Shown here: piece by piece, positions 37,174 through 46,247 of the stretch
How positions within the stretch are numbered: position 1 is the first letter of the stretch
Layout: each line of letters starts with the position of its first letter
Assembly: GCA_016219965.1 (NCBI GenBank)
Contig: JACRJM010000010.1
Coordinates: 62,001-126,000, forward strand
Source: Candidatus Schekmanbacteria bacterium
Lineage (GTDB): Bacteria > Schekmanbacteria > GWA2-38-11 > J061
Direction: 5' to 3'
Length of the DNA stretch: 64,000 nt
Position numbers and translations under genes: made by a program
The notes under the pieces: model-generated
Databases searched by the model: none
What the model saw: the letters and a program-made list of their open reading frames with translations, nothing else
Told to the model about the DNA's origin: nothing

Positions 37174-38820
37174 ATGGGAAAAGTTAGCGGCACACCAGAC
37201 ATTATAGCCGGCACACTTGCTGATGCAGGGATAGAAAATGTTTTTCACCTTCCCGGAACCTCTGTGTCAAGCATCTACCCGAGTCTTGCACGGCAGAAAA
37301 AAATAAAGTCAGTTCTTTTTAAACATGAGCAGGCTGCATGCTTTGCTGCCGCAGGCTACGCACTTGTAACAAACCGACCCGGTGTCTGCATGGTGATGTG
37401 CGGACCGGGTGTTACAAATGTAGTATCTGCGGTCACCGAATGTTATTACCAGTCAATCCCGGTAGTTGTAATCACTGTTGACAATCCGCAAAAAAATCTC
37501 GGCATAGAGGCATTCCACGAAGTTGACTCATTCAAGATCTTAGAGCCTGTCACTAAAAAGATAATCTATCCTGAAAAAGCGTCAGATGTGCAAAAAGCAG
37601 TTGCCGATGCCATTGCCACTTCAAACCGCGGAAGACCGGGGCCGGTTTATTTAAACATACCAATAGACATCATGGAAGATACAGCTGAGAACAAGAAGAT
37701 TAGCATCGACGTAAAACAGAAAGTGGCGACGCCACCGGAGATAACAAAAGCGCTTAAGATGATATATGAAGCGGAAAGCCCCATGATATTTGCCGGAAGC
37801 GGAATCATAAGGAGCGGCGCTGAAGATGAACTTGCAGAATTTGCGAGACTTACAGGGATTCCTGTGCTGATGAGCTTAGGAGGACGGGGGGCGCTTCCGG
37901 ACAGCAACCCTCTTTCACTAGGAATGCCTCCATATAATTTTGACAGCAACATCTTCAATGCGGCTGACCTCTTTATTGTGGTAGGCGCAAGGCTAAACCC
38001 TGTAAACTTAAGAATGGGGAAACTAAAGCTCCCCAAAAAAATAATCAGGATTGATGTAGATGATGAAAACCCAAAGTTCAGAAAAGCAGACATCTACATA
38101 AAAGCAGATGCGGGAAGCTTTTTAAGAGGTGCATCAGGTATTATAAGAAAAAATTCCTCTCAGTTTGCAAAAAAAAGATTTCAGAATCACAATGATGGTT
38201 ACAAAGAGACATATAATGAATTTTTATCTGCCGAGAGGAAAAAAGCCTTTGCAGGTAATGGCTCTCTTTCATCAAGCCCTCTCACTTCAAGGATGTTCCT
38301 TGCAGAACTTTCAGAGTTCATAGAAAAAAATGATGCGGTAATCTTCACTGACACCATATGGACCCCATACTCACATCTTTTCCCGAGGCTCAAAAAACCC
38401 CGGAGCTTCTTTTCAGTGCGTTCCTTCGGATGTCTCGGATTTGCCCTCCCCGCGGCGATAGGAGCGACATTTGCTAAAAATGAAAAACGTAAAATAATAA
38501 GTTTATCCGGAGACGGAGGTTTTCTTTTTAACTGTCAGGACCTTTCAACTGCGGCAACTTATAATCGCAAAAATTTCATACAGATAATCCTGAATAACAG
38601 CGGATATTCATCTCTAAACGTACTGGCAAGTGCAAAGTTCGGCAAACAGGATGACTACTATCTCTGGGCTCGAATTGATTACAGCAAACTTTCTGAATCG
38701 CTTGGAGTAAACTCCATAACGATTGAAAAGCGGTCAGAAATAAAAGAATCTCTCTCAAAGGCATTTAACAGCAATTCACCATGCCTGCTGAATGTTGTAA
38801 CTAAAGACAGCAATCTGTAA
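37174..38820 (+). CDS. ThDP-dependent enzyme, acetolactate synthase-like, substrate unknown
   Basis: A 548-residue relative of IlvB. The Glu that activates ThDP is in SVLFKHEQAACFAAAGYAL near residue 44; the ThDP motif runs from SLSGDGGFLFN to IILNNSGYSSLN. It differs from the IlvB of this window in the active-site region (for example NPQKNLGIEAFHEVDS) and no regulatory subunit is nearby, so a 2-oxoacid decarboxylase or carboligase other than acetolactate synthase is more likely. GGAGG lies about nine bases before the ATG. It starts a set of five redox genes on the plus strand. Confidence 0.85.
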   Translation: MGKVSGTPDIIAGTLADAGIENVFHLPGTSVSSIYPSLARQKKIKSVLFKHEQAACFAAAGYALVTNRPGVCMVMCGPGVTNVVSAVTECYYQSIPVVVITVDNPQKNLGIEAFHEVDSFKILEPVTKKIIYPEKASDVQKAVADAIATSNRGRPGPVYLNIPIDIMEDTAENKKISIDVKQKVATPPEITKALKMIYEAESPMIFAGSGIIRSGAEDELAEFARLTGIPVLMSLGGRGALPDSNPLSLGMPPYNFDSNIFNAADLFIVVGARLNPVNLRMGKLKLPKKIIRIDVDDENPKFRKADIYIKADAGSFLRGASGIIRKNSSQFAKKRFQNHNDGYKETYNEFLSAERKKAFAGNGSLSSSPLTSRMFLAELSEFIEKNDAVIFTDTIWTPYSHLFPRLKKPRSFFSVRSFGCLGFALPAAIGATFAKNEKRKIISLSGDGGFLFNCQDLSTAATYNRKNFIQIILNNSGYSSLNVLASAKFGKQDDYYLWARIDYSKLSESLGVNSITIEKRSEIKESLSKAFNSNSPCLLNVVTKDSNL

Positions 38821-38834
38821 AAAAGGAGTTTAAA

Positions 38835-39770
38835 ATGCATGAGTTTTCCTGGGATAAGGAAGCAGAGGATACTCTAAGCAAGATTTTAAATATCTGGCCT
38901 GCCATCATAAGAAAATCATGGAAGGAAAAGATATCGAACTCAGCACGATTGATCGCCTATGATGAAAAGAGTCCCAAGATAACCGGCGACATCCTTTACA
39001 GAGGGGCTGTCAATGCACTTCCTAAATCATATGAACCTCTGCTTTTAAGGATAAAAAGCCCTGAAGAGTTTGCCCGCAAAAAAGAGTCTCAGGAAAAATT
39101 GAGCGAGAAAGAATGGCTCATAGAAATAAAAAGATGGGACCGTCCTGATGGAGAAAATGGACCAAAGATTATTAAAAAACCTTCAGAGCAGAATGTATTA
39201 GCAATAATGACAAGCCCCAGAATCGGAGGCAATACCGACATCCTGATGGAGAAATTCTTAGACGGCGTGCGCTCTAAAGGTGCAAAGGTGGAAAAGTTCA
39301 ATCTCCAGAAGATGAACATATCAGGCTGTCTAGGATGCATGAAATGCACAGAAGTTGATTTGCCGGAAATATGCGTTTTAAAAGACGGCATGTCTGAAGT
39401 CTACCGGAAATTCATAGAAGCTGACAGCGTTGTGCTGGGTTTTCCTGTTTACACAGGAAGGGAGTGCGCCCTTACGGCTGCATTTTTTGACAGGATGCAT
39501 CCTCTTCGCGCACCGATTCACTTTCCAAAAATAAGCACGCTGAAGCGCGGTGCATTGATAGGAACATGGGGATGGCCAAGCAATGATTCCTATAACCACA
39601 TCATAGAATTTCAGGTAATGCTGTTGAAGCTTTTCAATGTGATAACTTCTGAAATCATAACTGCCTGCGGATTCTGGGGGGAATATTACAAAAAAGGAAT
39701 AATAGAAAGGGACCAGAAGGGGCTTGAAGAAACTTTCAGGGCAGGAGCCTCCTTTGTTACACCATTATAA
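38835..39770 (+). CDS. Fusion of a PCP_red-like domain and an iron-sulfur flavodoxin/FMN reductase
   Basis: A 311-residue protein starting 14 bases after the ThDP gene. Residues 1-70 (SWDKEAEDTLSKILNIW ... ARLIAYDEKSPKITGDIL) resemble the PCP_red domain found at the C-terminus of light-independent protochlorophyllide reductase B and in many anaerobe redox proteins. Residues 118-300 are an NADPH-dependent FMN reductase fold: AIMTSPRIGGNTDILMEKFL, then GCLGCMKC (cysteines 165, 168 and 171) and a further C180, as in iron-sulfur flavoproteins, then VVLGFPVYTGREC. It is likely an electron-transfer flavoprotein; its partner in the cluster is not known. Confidence 0.75.
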   Translation: MHEFSWDKEAEDTLSKILNIWPAIIRKSWKEKISNSARLIAYDEKSPKITGDILYRGAVNALPKSYEPLLLRIKSPEEFARKKESQEKLSEKEWLIEIKRWDRPDGENGPKIIKKPSEQNVLAIMTSPRIGGNTDILMEKFLDGVRSKGAKVEKFNLQKMNISGCLGCMKCTEVDLPEICVLKDGMSEVYRKFIEADSVVLGFPVYTGRECALTAAFFDRMHPLRAPIHFPKISTLKRGALIGTWGWPSNDSYNHIIEFQVMLLKLFNVITSEIITACGFWGEYYKKGIIERDQKGLEETFRAGASFVTPL

Positions 39771-39817
39771 TTTCTGATAAGTTATATATCTGCAGAGATA
39801 TTTGCATTAATCACTGT

Positions 39818-39892
39818 TAATATATGGCTTGGCAGTTCCCGCGGCAGGCACCTGCTGTTCAGTGCCAGAGCGGGACTGGCAAGCCAATATTA
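39818..39892. repeat. Palindromic repeat, copy A (inverted orientation)
   Basis: The 60-bp unit is 39826-39885, flanked by TTAATAT and ATATTAA that extend the palindrome. Its 20-bp core (39847-39866) is the exact reverse complement of GGCACTGAACAGCAGGTGCC found in copies B and C. Outer arms TTGGCAGTTCCCGC and GCGGGACTGGCAA pair with one bulge. Confidence 0.88.
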
Positions 39893-39920
39893 AAATTTAC
39901 AATATTAAAAGGATAAAACC

Positions 39921-41930
39921 ATGGGAGAGCTAACGAGGACAATTTGCGGGCTTTGCGTAGAGAACTGCGGGATGGAGATTGAAAAATCAGGAGACGATAT
40001 TGTATCAATTCGCGGAGCACGGGAACATCCGTACACTCAGGGAAACCTTTGCATCAAGGGGATCAAAGCAAAAGACATAGTAACGAGCCCTCTCCGACTT
40101 AAGTCACCCCTTAAAAAAGTAAACGGGGAATTCAAAGAAATAAGCTGGGATGATGCATTCAGCTCAATATGCGAAAGCCTTGAAAAACTCGAAAAAAAAT
40201 ATGGAAGAGAAAGCCTTGCTGTCTACTTCGGAGATCCCCTTATCACGCAGGGAATGGCAATGCATCTTATCAGACTCTTCTGCCAGGTCTATGGCACTCC
40301 TAATTTTTCCTGTACCGGTTCACTTTGCAATATCGCGAAGGTCTTTGCCAACATGGTTACCTTCGGCAGATGGTCGTCTCCCAATTTTGAAAAATCTTCC
40401 TACATTATTCTCTGGGGAACAAACCCTCTTGTATCAACAATGCGTTCAAGAGTAAGCGTGCTGAGGCAGAAGGAGCATAGGGCAACAATCGTAGTCATAG
40501 ACCCGCGCACCACACAGTCAGCCCGCATTGCAGACAGGCATATAAAGATAATACCCGGCAGAGACGGCCTTCTTGCTTTGGGAATGATAAAGGTAATAAT
40601 CGATGCAGACATTTATGATAAAGAATTCGTCGAAAAACACACTACAGGCTTTGAAGAGCTCAGAAAAAATATATCCGGTTTATCACTTGATGAGGTTGCA
40701 AAAGGAACAGGCATAGACAAGGAAACTATCATATCGTTGGCAAAGGAGTTTGCAAACTCAAAACCAGCATGTATTGACCAGGGAAGTTCGCTTGACCAGA
40801 ACACCAATGGAACACAGAATGTAAGGGCTACGGCTATCCTTCTTGCGATAACCGGGAATATTGATATTGAGGGTGGAAATATATTTCCCTTCATGCCTCC
40901 ATTATCCCCTGCAAAAGCTTCTGCACCAAGGGCACCGCAGAAACCGCCAGCAGGAACAAAGGAACATCCGCTGTTTACAAACTCCTTTAGACAGGGGCAG
41001 GCAATGGTTTTCCCTGAGCTGTTAGAAAAAAATGCTGATGAAGCGGTAAGGGGAATGATAGTTGATGGCGGCAATCCGCTCATGACCTGGCCTGATACAG
41101 CGAAGACAGAGAAATTCCTTTCAGGCCTTGATATGCTCGTCACAATCGATACCTTCATGTCTCAGACGGCAAGGTTGTCACAGATAGTGCTTCCAGCCTC
41201 AACATTCTTAGAGAGAACAGAGCTTTCCATCATGCAGCCCTTATCAATTCAGAAAAAAATACTTGATCCCGGCAATACACTTCCTGACTGGAAGATATGG
41301 CATGAATTGCTGAAAAAATGCGGATTTGAAAATGAGCTCCCCTGGCAGGACGAGGAAGAAGGGATAAATCATCTCCTTAAACCTCTTGGAAAAACTTTTA
41401 AGGATATTGAGGAAAATCCTTTTGATGGAAGCAAGCTATCCCCTCCGATAGGAACATGCCGTGAAAAGGGATTCCCTACAAAATCAGGGAAAATAGAGCT
41501 TGTATCAGGAATACTTTCATCAGCAGGACATAATCCGCTTCCTTTATATGTGCCGCCTGCGGAGGTGCCTGATTCAAACTATCCTCTCATACTCACAACA
41601 GGGGGGAGATTCCCGTATTTTGCACATTCGCAGTTCCATCAGATCCCATCATTAGAGGAGATGTGTCCTGAACCTTTTGTTGAAATATCCCATGAAGATG
41701 CAGGGAAACTTGGTATCTCGGAAGGCGAGACATGCTCGGTCGAAACCAAGCGGGGAAAAATATATATAAAAGCAAGGATAACACCAAAAATCATCGCCGG
41801 TGTTGTTCATATAACTGACGGATGGGAGGGAGCTAATGTGAACATACTCACAGAGATAGAGACACGCGACCCTATCTCAGGCTTTCCATCTTTCAAGTCA
41901 CTGGCATGTAAAGTAAAAAAATATCCATGA
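39921..41930 (+). CDS. Cytoplasmic molybdopterin oxidoreductase (DMSO-reductase superfamily)
   Basis: A 669-residue enzyme. The N-terminal 4Fe-4S motif uses C9, C12, C16 and C44 (TICGLCVENCG ... NLCIKG). The Mo/W-bis-MGD domains follow: WGTNPLVSTMRSR, VVIDPRTTQSARIADRHIKIIPGRDG, DQGSSLDQNTNGTQN, and a C-terminal MGD-binding domain with LILTTGGRFPYFAHSQFHQ and VHITDGWEGANVN. No Tat signal, so it is cytoplasmic. Single-subunit cytoplasmic relatives include acetylene hydratase-like and formate dehydrogenase-like enzymes; the reaction here cannot be called. No in-frame TGA suggests no selenocysteine. Confidence 0.85.
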   Translation: MGELTRTICGLCVENCGMEIEKSGDDIVSIRGAREHPYTQGNLCIKGIKAKDIVTSPLRLKSPLKKVNGEFKEISWDDAFSSICESLEKLEKKYGRESLAVYFGDPLITQGMAMHLIRLFCQVYGTPNFSCTGSLCNIAKVFANMVTFGRWSSPNFEKSSYIILWGTNPLVSTMRSRVSVLRQKEHRATIVVIDPRTTQSARIADRHIKIIPGRDGLLALGMIKVIIDADIYDKEFVEKHTTGFEELRKNISGLSLDEVAKGTGIDKETIISLAKEFANSKPACIDQGSSLDQNTNGTQNVRATAILLAITGNIDIEGGNIFPFMPPLSPAKASAPRAPQKPPAGTKEHPLFTNSFRQGQAMVFPELLEKNADEAVRGMIVDGGNPLMTWPDTAKTEKFLSGLDMLVTIDTFMSQTARLSQIVLPASTFLERTELSIMQPLSIQKKILDPGNTLPDWKIWHELLKKCGFENELPWQDEEEGINHLLKPLGKTFKDIEENPFDGSKLSPPIGTCREKGFPTKSGKIELVSGILSSAGHNPLPLYVPPAEVPDSNYPLILTTGGRFPYFAHSQFHQIPSLEEMCPEPFVEISHEDAGKLGISEGETCSVETKRGKIYIKARITPKIIAGVVHITDGWEGANVNILTEIETRDPISGFPSFKSLACKVKKYP

Positions 41931-41940
41931 GAGCTATCCA

Positions 41941-42993
41941 ATGAAAACACTGAATGCACGCTTATCTGATTCCAAATTCCTTATTGAGGATATACCGCGG
42001 CCTCAGCTTGGCAGCAATCCTTATGCCCCGCAGGATGTGATAGTAAAAGTTGAATACTGCGGGATATGCGGAACAGAGCTTATGCTTTACAGGAAAGGCT
42101 TCCCCAAAGGAGTGTTAAACAGGGAAAAGGTTGGGCTCGGGCATGAATTCACAGGAACTGTGATTGAGACAGGTACCAATGTAAAAAAGCTAAAAACAGG
42201 TGACAGGGTTGTAGGAGAGGTAACAACCAATCCATGCGGCAAATGCATCTTCTGTCTTGAAGGGAAAAATAATTTCTGCACTACATCCAGCGCTTATATG
42301 CTTTATCAGGGAGCATACAGCGAATATCTTGTAATACCTGAAAGAAATCTCCATGTTCTGCCGGAAAATGTATCTTTTAAAGCAGGCGCCATGTTCCAAC
42401 CACTTAGCCTTGCTGTAAATGCAGTGAAAGTCGTGGGGAAACTCCAGCCTCTTGAGAGCGTTGTTATACTTGGACCCGGTCCTATTGGTCTTCTGATGGT
42501 AATCCTCGCACGTTTCTACGGAGCGGGGAAAATAATAGTCACAGGTCTTGAAAAAGACAGGAAAAGGCTTGAGCTTGCAAAAGAGCTTGGGGCAGACAAC
42601 GTCATAGTTGCAGACAGGGAGAATATAAAAGAAAAAGTAAGGGAAATAACCGGGAAAGGTGCTGACATCGTAATTGAAATAGCAGGCTCAGGTGAAGCGG
42701 TAAAATCAGGAATTGCGCTTGCACGCAATTGTGGAAGAATTGTTTTAACGGGTGCCGGCTATGAGCCTGTCGAGATTGACATGGCAGGAGAAGTCATGGG
42801 GCGGCAGCTTTCCATATTAGGGTGCAGGGGAGACCCGACCCCATGCTGGGTTGAGGGGATAAAAATACTTGGTTCGGGTAAAATTAATATCGAGCCCATT
42901 GTAAGCCATATACTCCCGCTTGAACAATGGGAGGAAGGGTTTAAGCTTGCCATGAGTGGAGAGGCGCTGAAGGTTTTGATAAAACCTTATTGA
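41941..42993 (+). CDS. Zinc-dependent alcohol dehydrogenase (threonine/sorbitol dehydrogenase-like), first of two
   Basis: A 350-residue MDR dehydrogenase starting 10 bases after the molybdopterin gene. Catalytic zinc: CGICGTE near residue 40 and GHEFTGTVIETG near residue 67. Structural zinc: NPCGKCIFCLEGKNNFC near residue 98. Rossmann: VVILGPGPIGLLMVILARFYG near residue 176. It oxidises a secondary or primary alcohol or reduces the ketone with NAD(P). Substrate unknown; context suggests it feeds or drains the ThDP/molybdenum pathway. Confidence 0.88.
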   Translation: MKTLNARLSDSKFLIEDIPRPQLGSNPYAPQDVIVKVEYCGICGTELMLYRKGFPKGVLNREKVGLGHEFTGTVIETGTNVKKLKTGDRVVGEVTTNPCGKCIFCLEGKNNFCTTSSAYMLYQGAYSEYLVIPERNLHVLPENVSFKAGAMFQPLSLAVNAVKVVGKLQPLESVVILGPGPIGLLMVILARFYGAGKIIVTGLEKDRKRLELAKELGADNVIVADRENIKEKVREITGKGADIVIEIAGSGEAVKSGIALARNCGRIVLTGAGYEPVEIDMAGEVMGRQLSILGCRGDPTPCWVEGIKILGSGKINIEPIVSHILPLEQWEEGFKLAMSGEALKVLIKPY

Positions 42994-43028
42994 ACCTGCA
43001 TATTAATTTGAATATAGAAAATTAACTC

Positions 43029-43088
43029 GGCTTGCCTGTCCCTCTCTGGCACTGAACAGCAGGTGCCTGACGAGGGAACAGCCAAACC
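43029..43088. repeat. Palindromic repeat, copy B
   Basis: The core GGCACTGAACAGCAGGTGCC is at 43048-43067. Its own ends GGCAC and GTGCC pair. Outer arms CGGCTTGCCTGTCCCTC and GAGGGAACAGCCAAACCG pair with single-base differences. CCCTC/GAGGG here replaces CCCGC/GCGGG of copies A and C, a compensatory change. It lies between the two alcohol dehydrogenase genes. Confidence 0.88.
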
Positions 43089-43119
43089 GACAATCAAACA
43101 AATGGAGCAAACATCATCT

Positions 43120-44160
43120 ATGAAAACTGCGCGTTTTAGAGGGTTTGACAAAGGCTTCGTGATAGAAGAAGCGCCGAAACCGGAAATTTCTGATGACGAG
43201 GTACTTATCAGGGTAAAATGCTGTGCCATCTCAGGCACTGACACGTACCGCTTCAGAAAATATGACAAACCTGTAATAATGCCCTTCTCCGACGGGGACA
43301 CACCCGGGCACGAAGCAGCCGGAATTGTTGAAGCTAAAGGTAAATCGGTAAAAAAATTGCAGGAAGGCGACAGGGTTGTTGTTCAGCCTTTCTGGGGATG
43401 CGGCGTATGCGAAGAATGCAGAAAACTACGGGAAAACTTCTGCCCCCAAATAAAAGCATACGGGTTTCATGTTCCAGGAGTGTTTTCAGAATATATAAAA
43501 GCAAGAGAAGATATAGCCCTTAAATTCACTGAAAAGCTTAGTTTCGAGGAAGCTGTCCCAACGCACCATATGGCGGTAAATCTATACGGACTAAAATCCT
43601 CCGGCGTCAGCATAGGAAAAGGAACATCAGCAGCAGTTTTCGGAACAGGAAATTTAGGGCTACTGATGGTCATGCAGTTAAAAGCTTTAAATGTCTCGAA
43701 GATATTTGCAGTTGATATTGACCCGGCAAGACTAAAGCTTGCCTCAGAACTGGCAGGAAGCATTCCTGTAGATGCGAAAAATAACAATCCTGCAGAAATA
43801 ATTTTAAAAGAAACAGATGGGAAAGGAGTTGATGTATCTATCGAGCTTGCCGGCGGCAATGCGCCAACGATTGAGCCGGCTATCAAATCTACAAGAAAAG
43901 GGGGGGCCTTCATTGCGCTTGCTGTAAGAAATGAGGACAATACGATAAATTTCCGGCAGGTCTTAAGCAAAAGCCTGCGGGTACAGGGAGCATCAGCCCA
44001 CACTATTATTGAAATGAAAGAATCTTTAAGGATGATAGAAGAAGGTAAAGTTGAAACTGCCAGAATAATAACCCACAGATTTAGTCTTGAAGATGTAAAT
44101 AAAGCATTCAACCTGAGAATTGAAGATCCTTCCGCGCTTTATGTAACTGTCGAGATATAA
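43120..44160 (+). CDS. Zinc-dependent alcohol dehydrogenase, second of two
   Basis: A 346-residue MDR dehydrogenase. I take the ATG at 43120 (MKTARFRGFDKGF) because the longer frame from 43063 would be encoded by repeat B. MKT also matches the paralogue's start. Catalytic zinc region GHEAAGIVEAKG, structural zinc CGVCEECRKLRENFC, Rossmann AAVFGTGNLGLLMVMQLKAL. The first catalytic-zinc Cys region reads CCAISGTD rather than CGICGTE, so zinc binding or specificity may differ from the first copy. It ends one base before repeat C. Confidence 0.87.
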   Translation: MKTARFRGFDKGFVIEEAPKPEISDDEVLIRVKCCAISGTDTYRFRKYDKPVIMPFSDGDTPGHEAAGIVEAKGKSVKKLQEGDRVVVQPFWGCGVCEECRKLRENFCPQIKAYGFHVPGVFSEYIKAREDIALKFTEKLSFEEAVPTHHMAVNLYGLKSSGVSIGKGTSAAVFGTGNLGLLMVMQLKALNVSKIFAVDIDPARLKLASELAGSIPVDAKNNNPAEIILKETDGKGVDVSIELAGGNAPTIEPAIKSTRKGGAFIALAVRNEDNTINFRQVLSKSLRVQGASAHTIIEMKESLRMIEEGKVETARIITHRFSLEDVNKAFNLRIEDPSALYVTVEI

Positions 44161-44161
44161 G

Positions 44162-44228
44162 ACAGGCTTGTCAGTCCCGCTCTGGCACTGAACAGCAGGT
44201 GCCTGACGCGGAACCTGCCCAAGCCTGT
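44162..44228. repeat. Palindromic repeat, copy C
   Basis: Core GGCACTGAACAGCAGGTGCC at 44184-44203, in the same orientation as copy B. Outer arms begin ACAGGCTTG and end CAAGCCTGT, a perfect nine-base match, with CCCGC/GCGG inside. It follows the second alcohol dehydrogenase by one base. Confidence 0.88.
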
Positions 44229-44287
44229 GTGTTAACGGGAAATCAGGAGATAAGCGACGGCAGACTGCCACCGATTCTATTTAATAA

Positions 44288-44321
44288 AATAAAAAGGGGA
44301 AGGATTATAAAATCCTTCCCC
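44288..44321 (-). terminator. Intrinsic terminator of the porin gene
   Basis: GGGGAAGGAT (44296-44305) and ATCCTTCCCC (44312-44321) form a perfect 10-bp stem with a six-base loop. On the minus strand it is followed by TTTTTATTTTATT. It lies 22 bases after the porin stop. Confidence 0.9.
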
Positions 44322-44343
44322 TGAGATTACTCTCTGGAAAATA

Positions 44344-45972
44344 TTAGAAGCCTATTTTGGCCTGTACATATCCCCAGTTTGCTTCTGTTTTATGATTCTG
44401 AATAGCTTTACCACCGTCATCCGCTGTTCCGCCGCGCTTAACAAGATCGCCTGCGAAGAATACAGAATAGCCAGCTTCAAGAGCAACATATTTGTTGTAG
44501 GTGTACTTTAAGAGAAGATCAATTTCATCACCTACGTTATTATCTCCGTCGCCTTTTCTGTTTGCATTAGTAACAAAAAAGATGTCACGCCTTGGAGATC
44601 CGTACCATGCATCATTTTTCTTAGCAAGCCACAAACGATGGTACGCAATTTTTGCTGTCAGGCTCTCAATCGGGGTTATTGTTAAGTTACCGCCGATATC
44701 TTGCATATTCTGCCATCTCATAAAATCAATCATCCCGTATTTGTCGTGATTTGTCGGAAAGAGATTTACGAAAGTGGTATTTCTCTTATCGCCCGGCACT
44801 GCATCGCCTGTTGCATAATTGAAGAAAGCAGCAATCCTTGGCTTCATCATGAAATCAGGCATACTGTAACCAACTTCACTGTGCACCGCCCATGCATTTA
44901 AATTAGATGATGGAATTGTACCATCTTTTTTATAAATATCTTTTCCATCTTTATCTTTTTTAATGTTTCCCTTTGCATCTTTTACAGCTTTATAGTTATC
45001 AGCGGAACCAATAGTCCCGTATTGAGCAGCATATTCTAAATTGTAGTCTATGGCTTCAATAACAGGAATAACTCCAGCCATTCTTGCGCCAACAGTATAT
45101 ATTGTTGAATTACCTTGATTCTTGATTTTATGATCTACTTCTGCAGGAAACTTTAAAACTCCAGGTTTCTCGTTATCATCATTGTTGAATCCGTTGTCCC
45201 TTAGAATTAAAGCATAAAGATCAAATGTTTTTATTCCTACATCAGCAAAGTTGGTGGTAGTTCCATATATTCCATAGAAATCTATATCTGAATCTTCATC
45301 AAGTCTATTATCTCTTATACTTTCAACAACTTTTGAGTAAAATACATCAACCTGTGCGCCTTCAGCAGGATTGATGATGAGCTTTAATGCATCAAAGCTT
45401 CTTCCGAAATTACTCCAGTCATTAGCACCAACAAGGCGTTCATCGCCATAGGAAAGAACCTGGCGTCCTACTCTCACGGTTACAGGAAGTCCGCCGATGT
45501 TCTGAAGATCAAAATATCCCTGCTTCAGGTCTATCCTGTCATCACTTGCAGTCCTCTGACTTTCCGAGTCGCCGCCTCTCGACCATCCATTAAGACCATT
45601 CTCTTCATCACCCCAGACTCTTGCGTCCTGAGCCTGTATGAAGATCCTGAGATTATCTATCGGGGTTGCTTCAATTGAAAAACGTGTTCTCATAAGGAAA
45701 AAATCATCTGTGTTGTTCTTAGCAAAATCAAAGTTGTTCTGTATTTCCCATCTTGTTCTGACTTCGCCGCCAAGCTTGATGCTCTTCAGGAAGCCCATGT
45801 TCTTTTCCCATGCTTCTTTCTGTCCTGATACTTCTTTTTTAAGAGCTGCTATTTCCTTTTCAATCTGATCGAGTCTGTTCTCAACATCCGCTTTTGTCTC
45901 AGCCTTTACACTGGAAAGAGGCAAAAGACATAAAGCTAATACCATAACTAATGCTACACCCACTTTTTTCAT
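44344..45972 (-). CDS. Outer-membrane porin, alginate-export (AlgE-like) family
   Basis: A 542-residue beta-barrel protein. Residues 1-24 are a Sec signal ending SSVKA. Residues 26-55 form a coiled coil (ENRLDQIEKEIAALKKEV) as in OprP/S-layer-like porins. The barrel then shows alternating strands, including IKLGGEVRTRWEIQNNF, LRIFIQAQDARVWGD and VTVRVGRQVLSYGDERLVG, the last typical of the AlgE/PF13372 family. It ends in aromatic F as outer-membrane proteins do. It should let an anionic or hydrophilic substrate into the periplasm. GGAGGGA precedes the ATG, and a strong terminator follows the stop. Confidence 0.85.
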   Translation of the reverse strand: MKKVGVALVMVLALCLLPLSSVKAETKADVENRLDQIEKEIAALKKEVSGQKEAWEKNMGFLKSIKLGGEVRTRWEIQNNFDFAKNNTDDFFLMRTRFSIEATPIDNLRIFIQAQDARVWGDEENGLNGWSRGGDSESQRTASDDRIDLKQGYFDLQNIGGLPVTVRVGRQVLSYGDERLVGANDWSNFGRSFDALKLIINPAEGAQVDVFYSKVVESIRDNRLDEDSDIDFYGIYGTTTNFADVGIKTFDLYALILRDNGFNNDDNEKPGVLKFPAEVDHKIKNQGNSTIYTVGARMAGVIPVIEAIDYNLEYAAQYGTIGSADNYKAVKDAKGNIKKDKDGKDIYKKDGTIPSSNLNAWAVHSEVGYSMPDFMMKPRIAAFFNYATGDAVPGDKRNTTFVNLFPTNHDKYGMIDFMRWQNMQDIGGNLTITPIESLTAKIAYHRLWLAKKNDAWYGSPRRDIFFVTNANRKGDGDNNVGDEIDLLLKYTYNKYVALEAGYSVFFAGDLVKRGGTADDGGKAIQNHKTEANWGYVQAKIGF

Positions 45973-46163
45973 CCGTATTCCCTCCTTGCTTAAGATACAA
46001 CAGTAAATAAATTCAGATTATTAATTTATTAAAATTATCTAAAAGGTACTTTTTCTACTCTGTACCACCACCCCCTTCACCAATTTTTTAAATAATTCAG
46101 TTAAAAACTTAATGATGACTTACAAACTATTAATTTTCTCTTAACAAAAGGATATTTTTCTAA

Positions 46164-46193
46164 ATGCTATTATAGCCATAAAGACTGAGTCAA
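46164..46193 (-). promoter_or_regulatory. Possible porin promoter
   Basis: On the minus strand TTGACT (46188-46193) with 18 bases to TAGCAT (46164-46169); a perfect TATAAT (46169-46174) overlaps but is only 13 bases from TTGACT. The leader to the porin ATG would be about 190 bases. Confidence 0.3.
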
Positions 46194-46247
46194 GAAAAAA
46201 ATGAGAAAATGATAAAAACACAGCAACTTAAAAAAATTGAAGCCCCT

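Noticed and set aside
40613-41158. 181-codon minus-strand frame
   Set aside because: Antisense to the molybdopterin gene, whose codons carry the recognisable motifs.
39921-41930. Selenocysteine in the molybdopterin enzyme
   Set aside because: The frame has no internal TGA and no bacterial SECIS-like hairpin next to a candidate codon.
43063-43119. N-terminal extension of the second alcohol dehydrogenase (start at 43063)
   Set aside because: Those codons are partly repeat B, and the paralogue begins at the MKT that matches 43120.
43467-44111. 214-codon minus-strand frame
   Set aside because: Antisense to the second alcohol dehydrogenase gene; no domain and no ribosome site.
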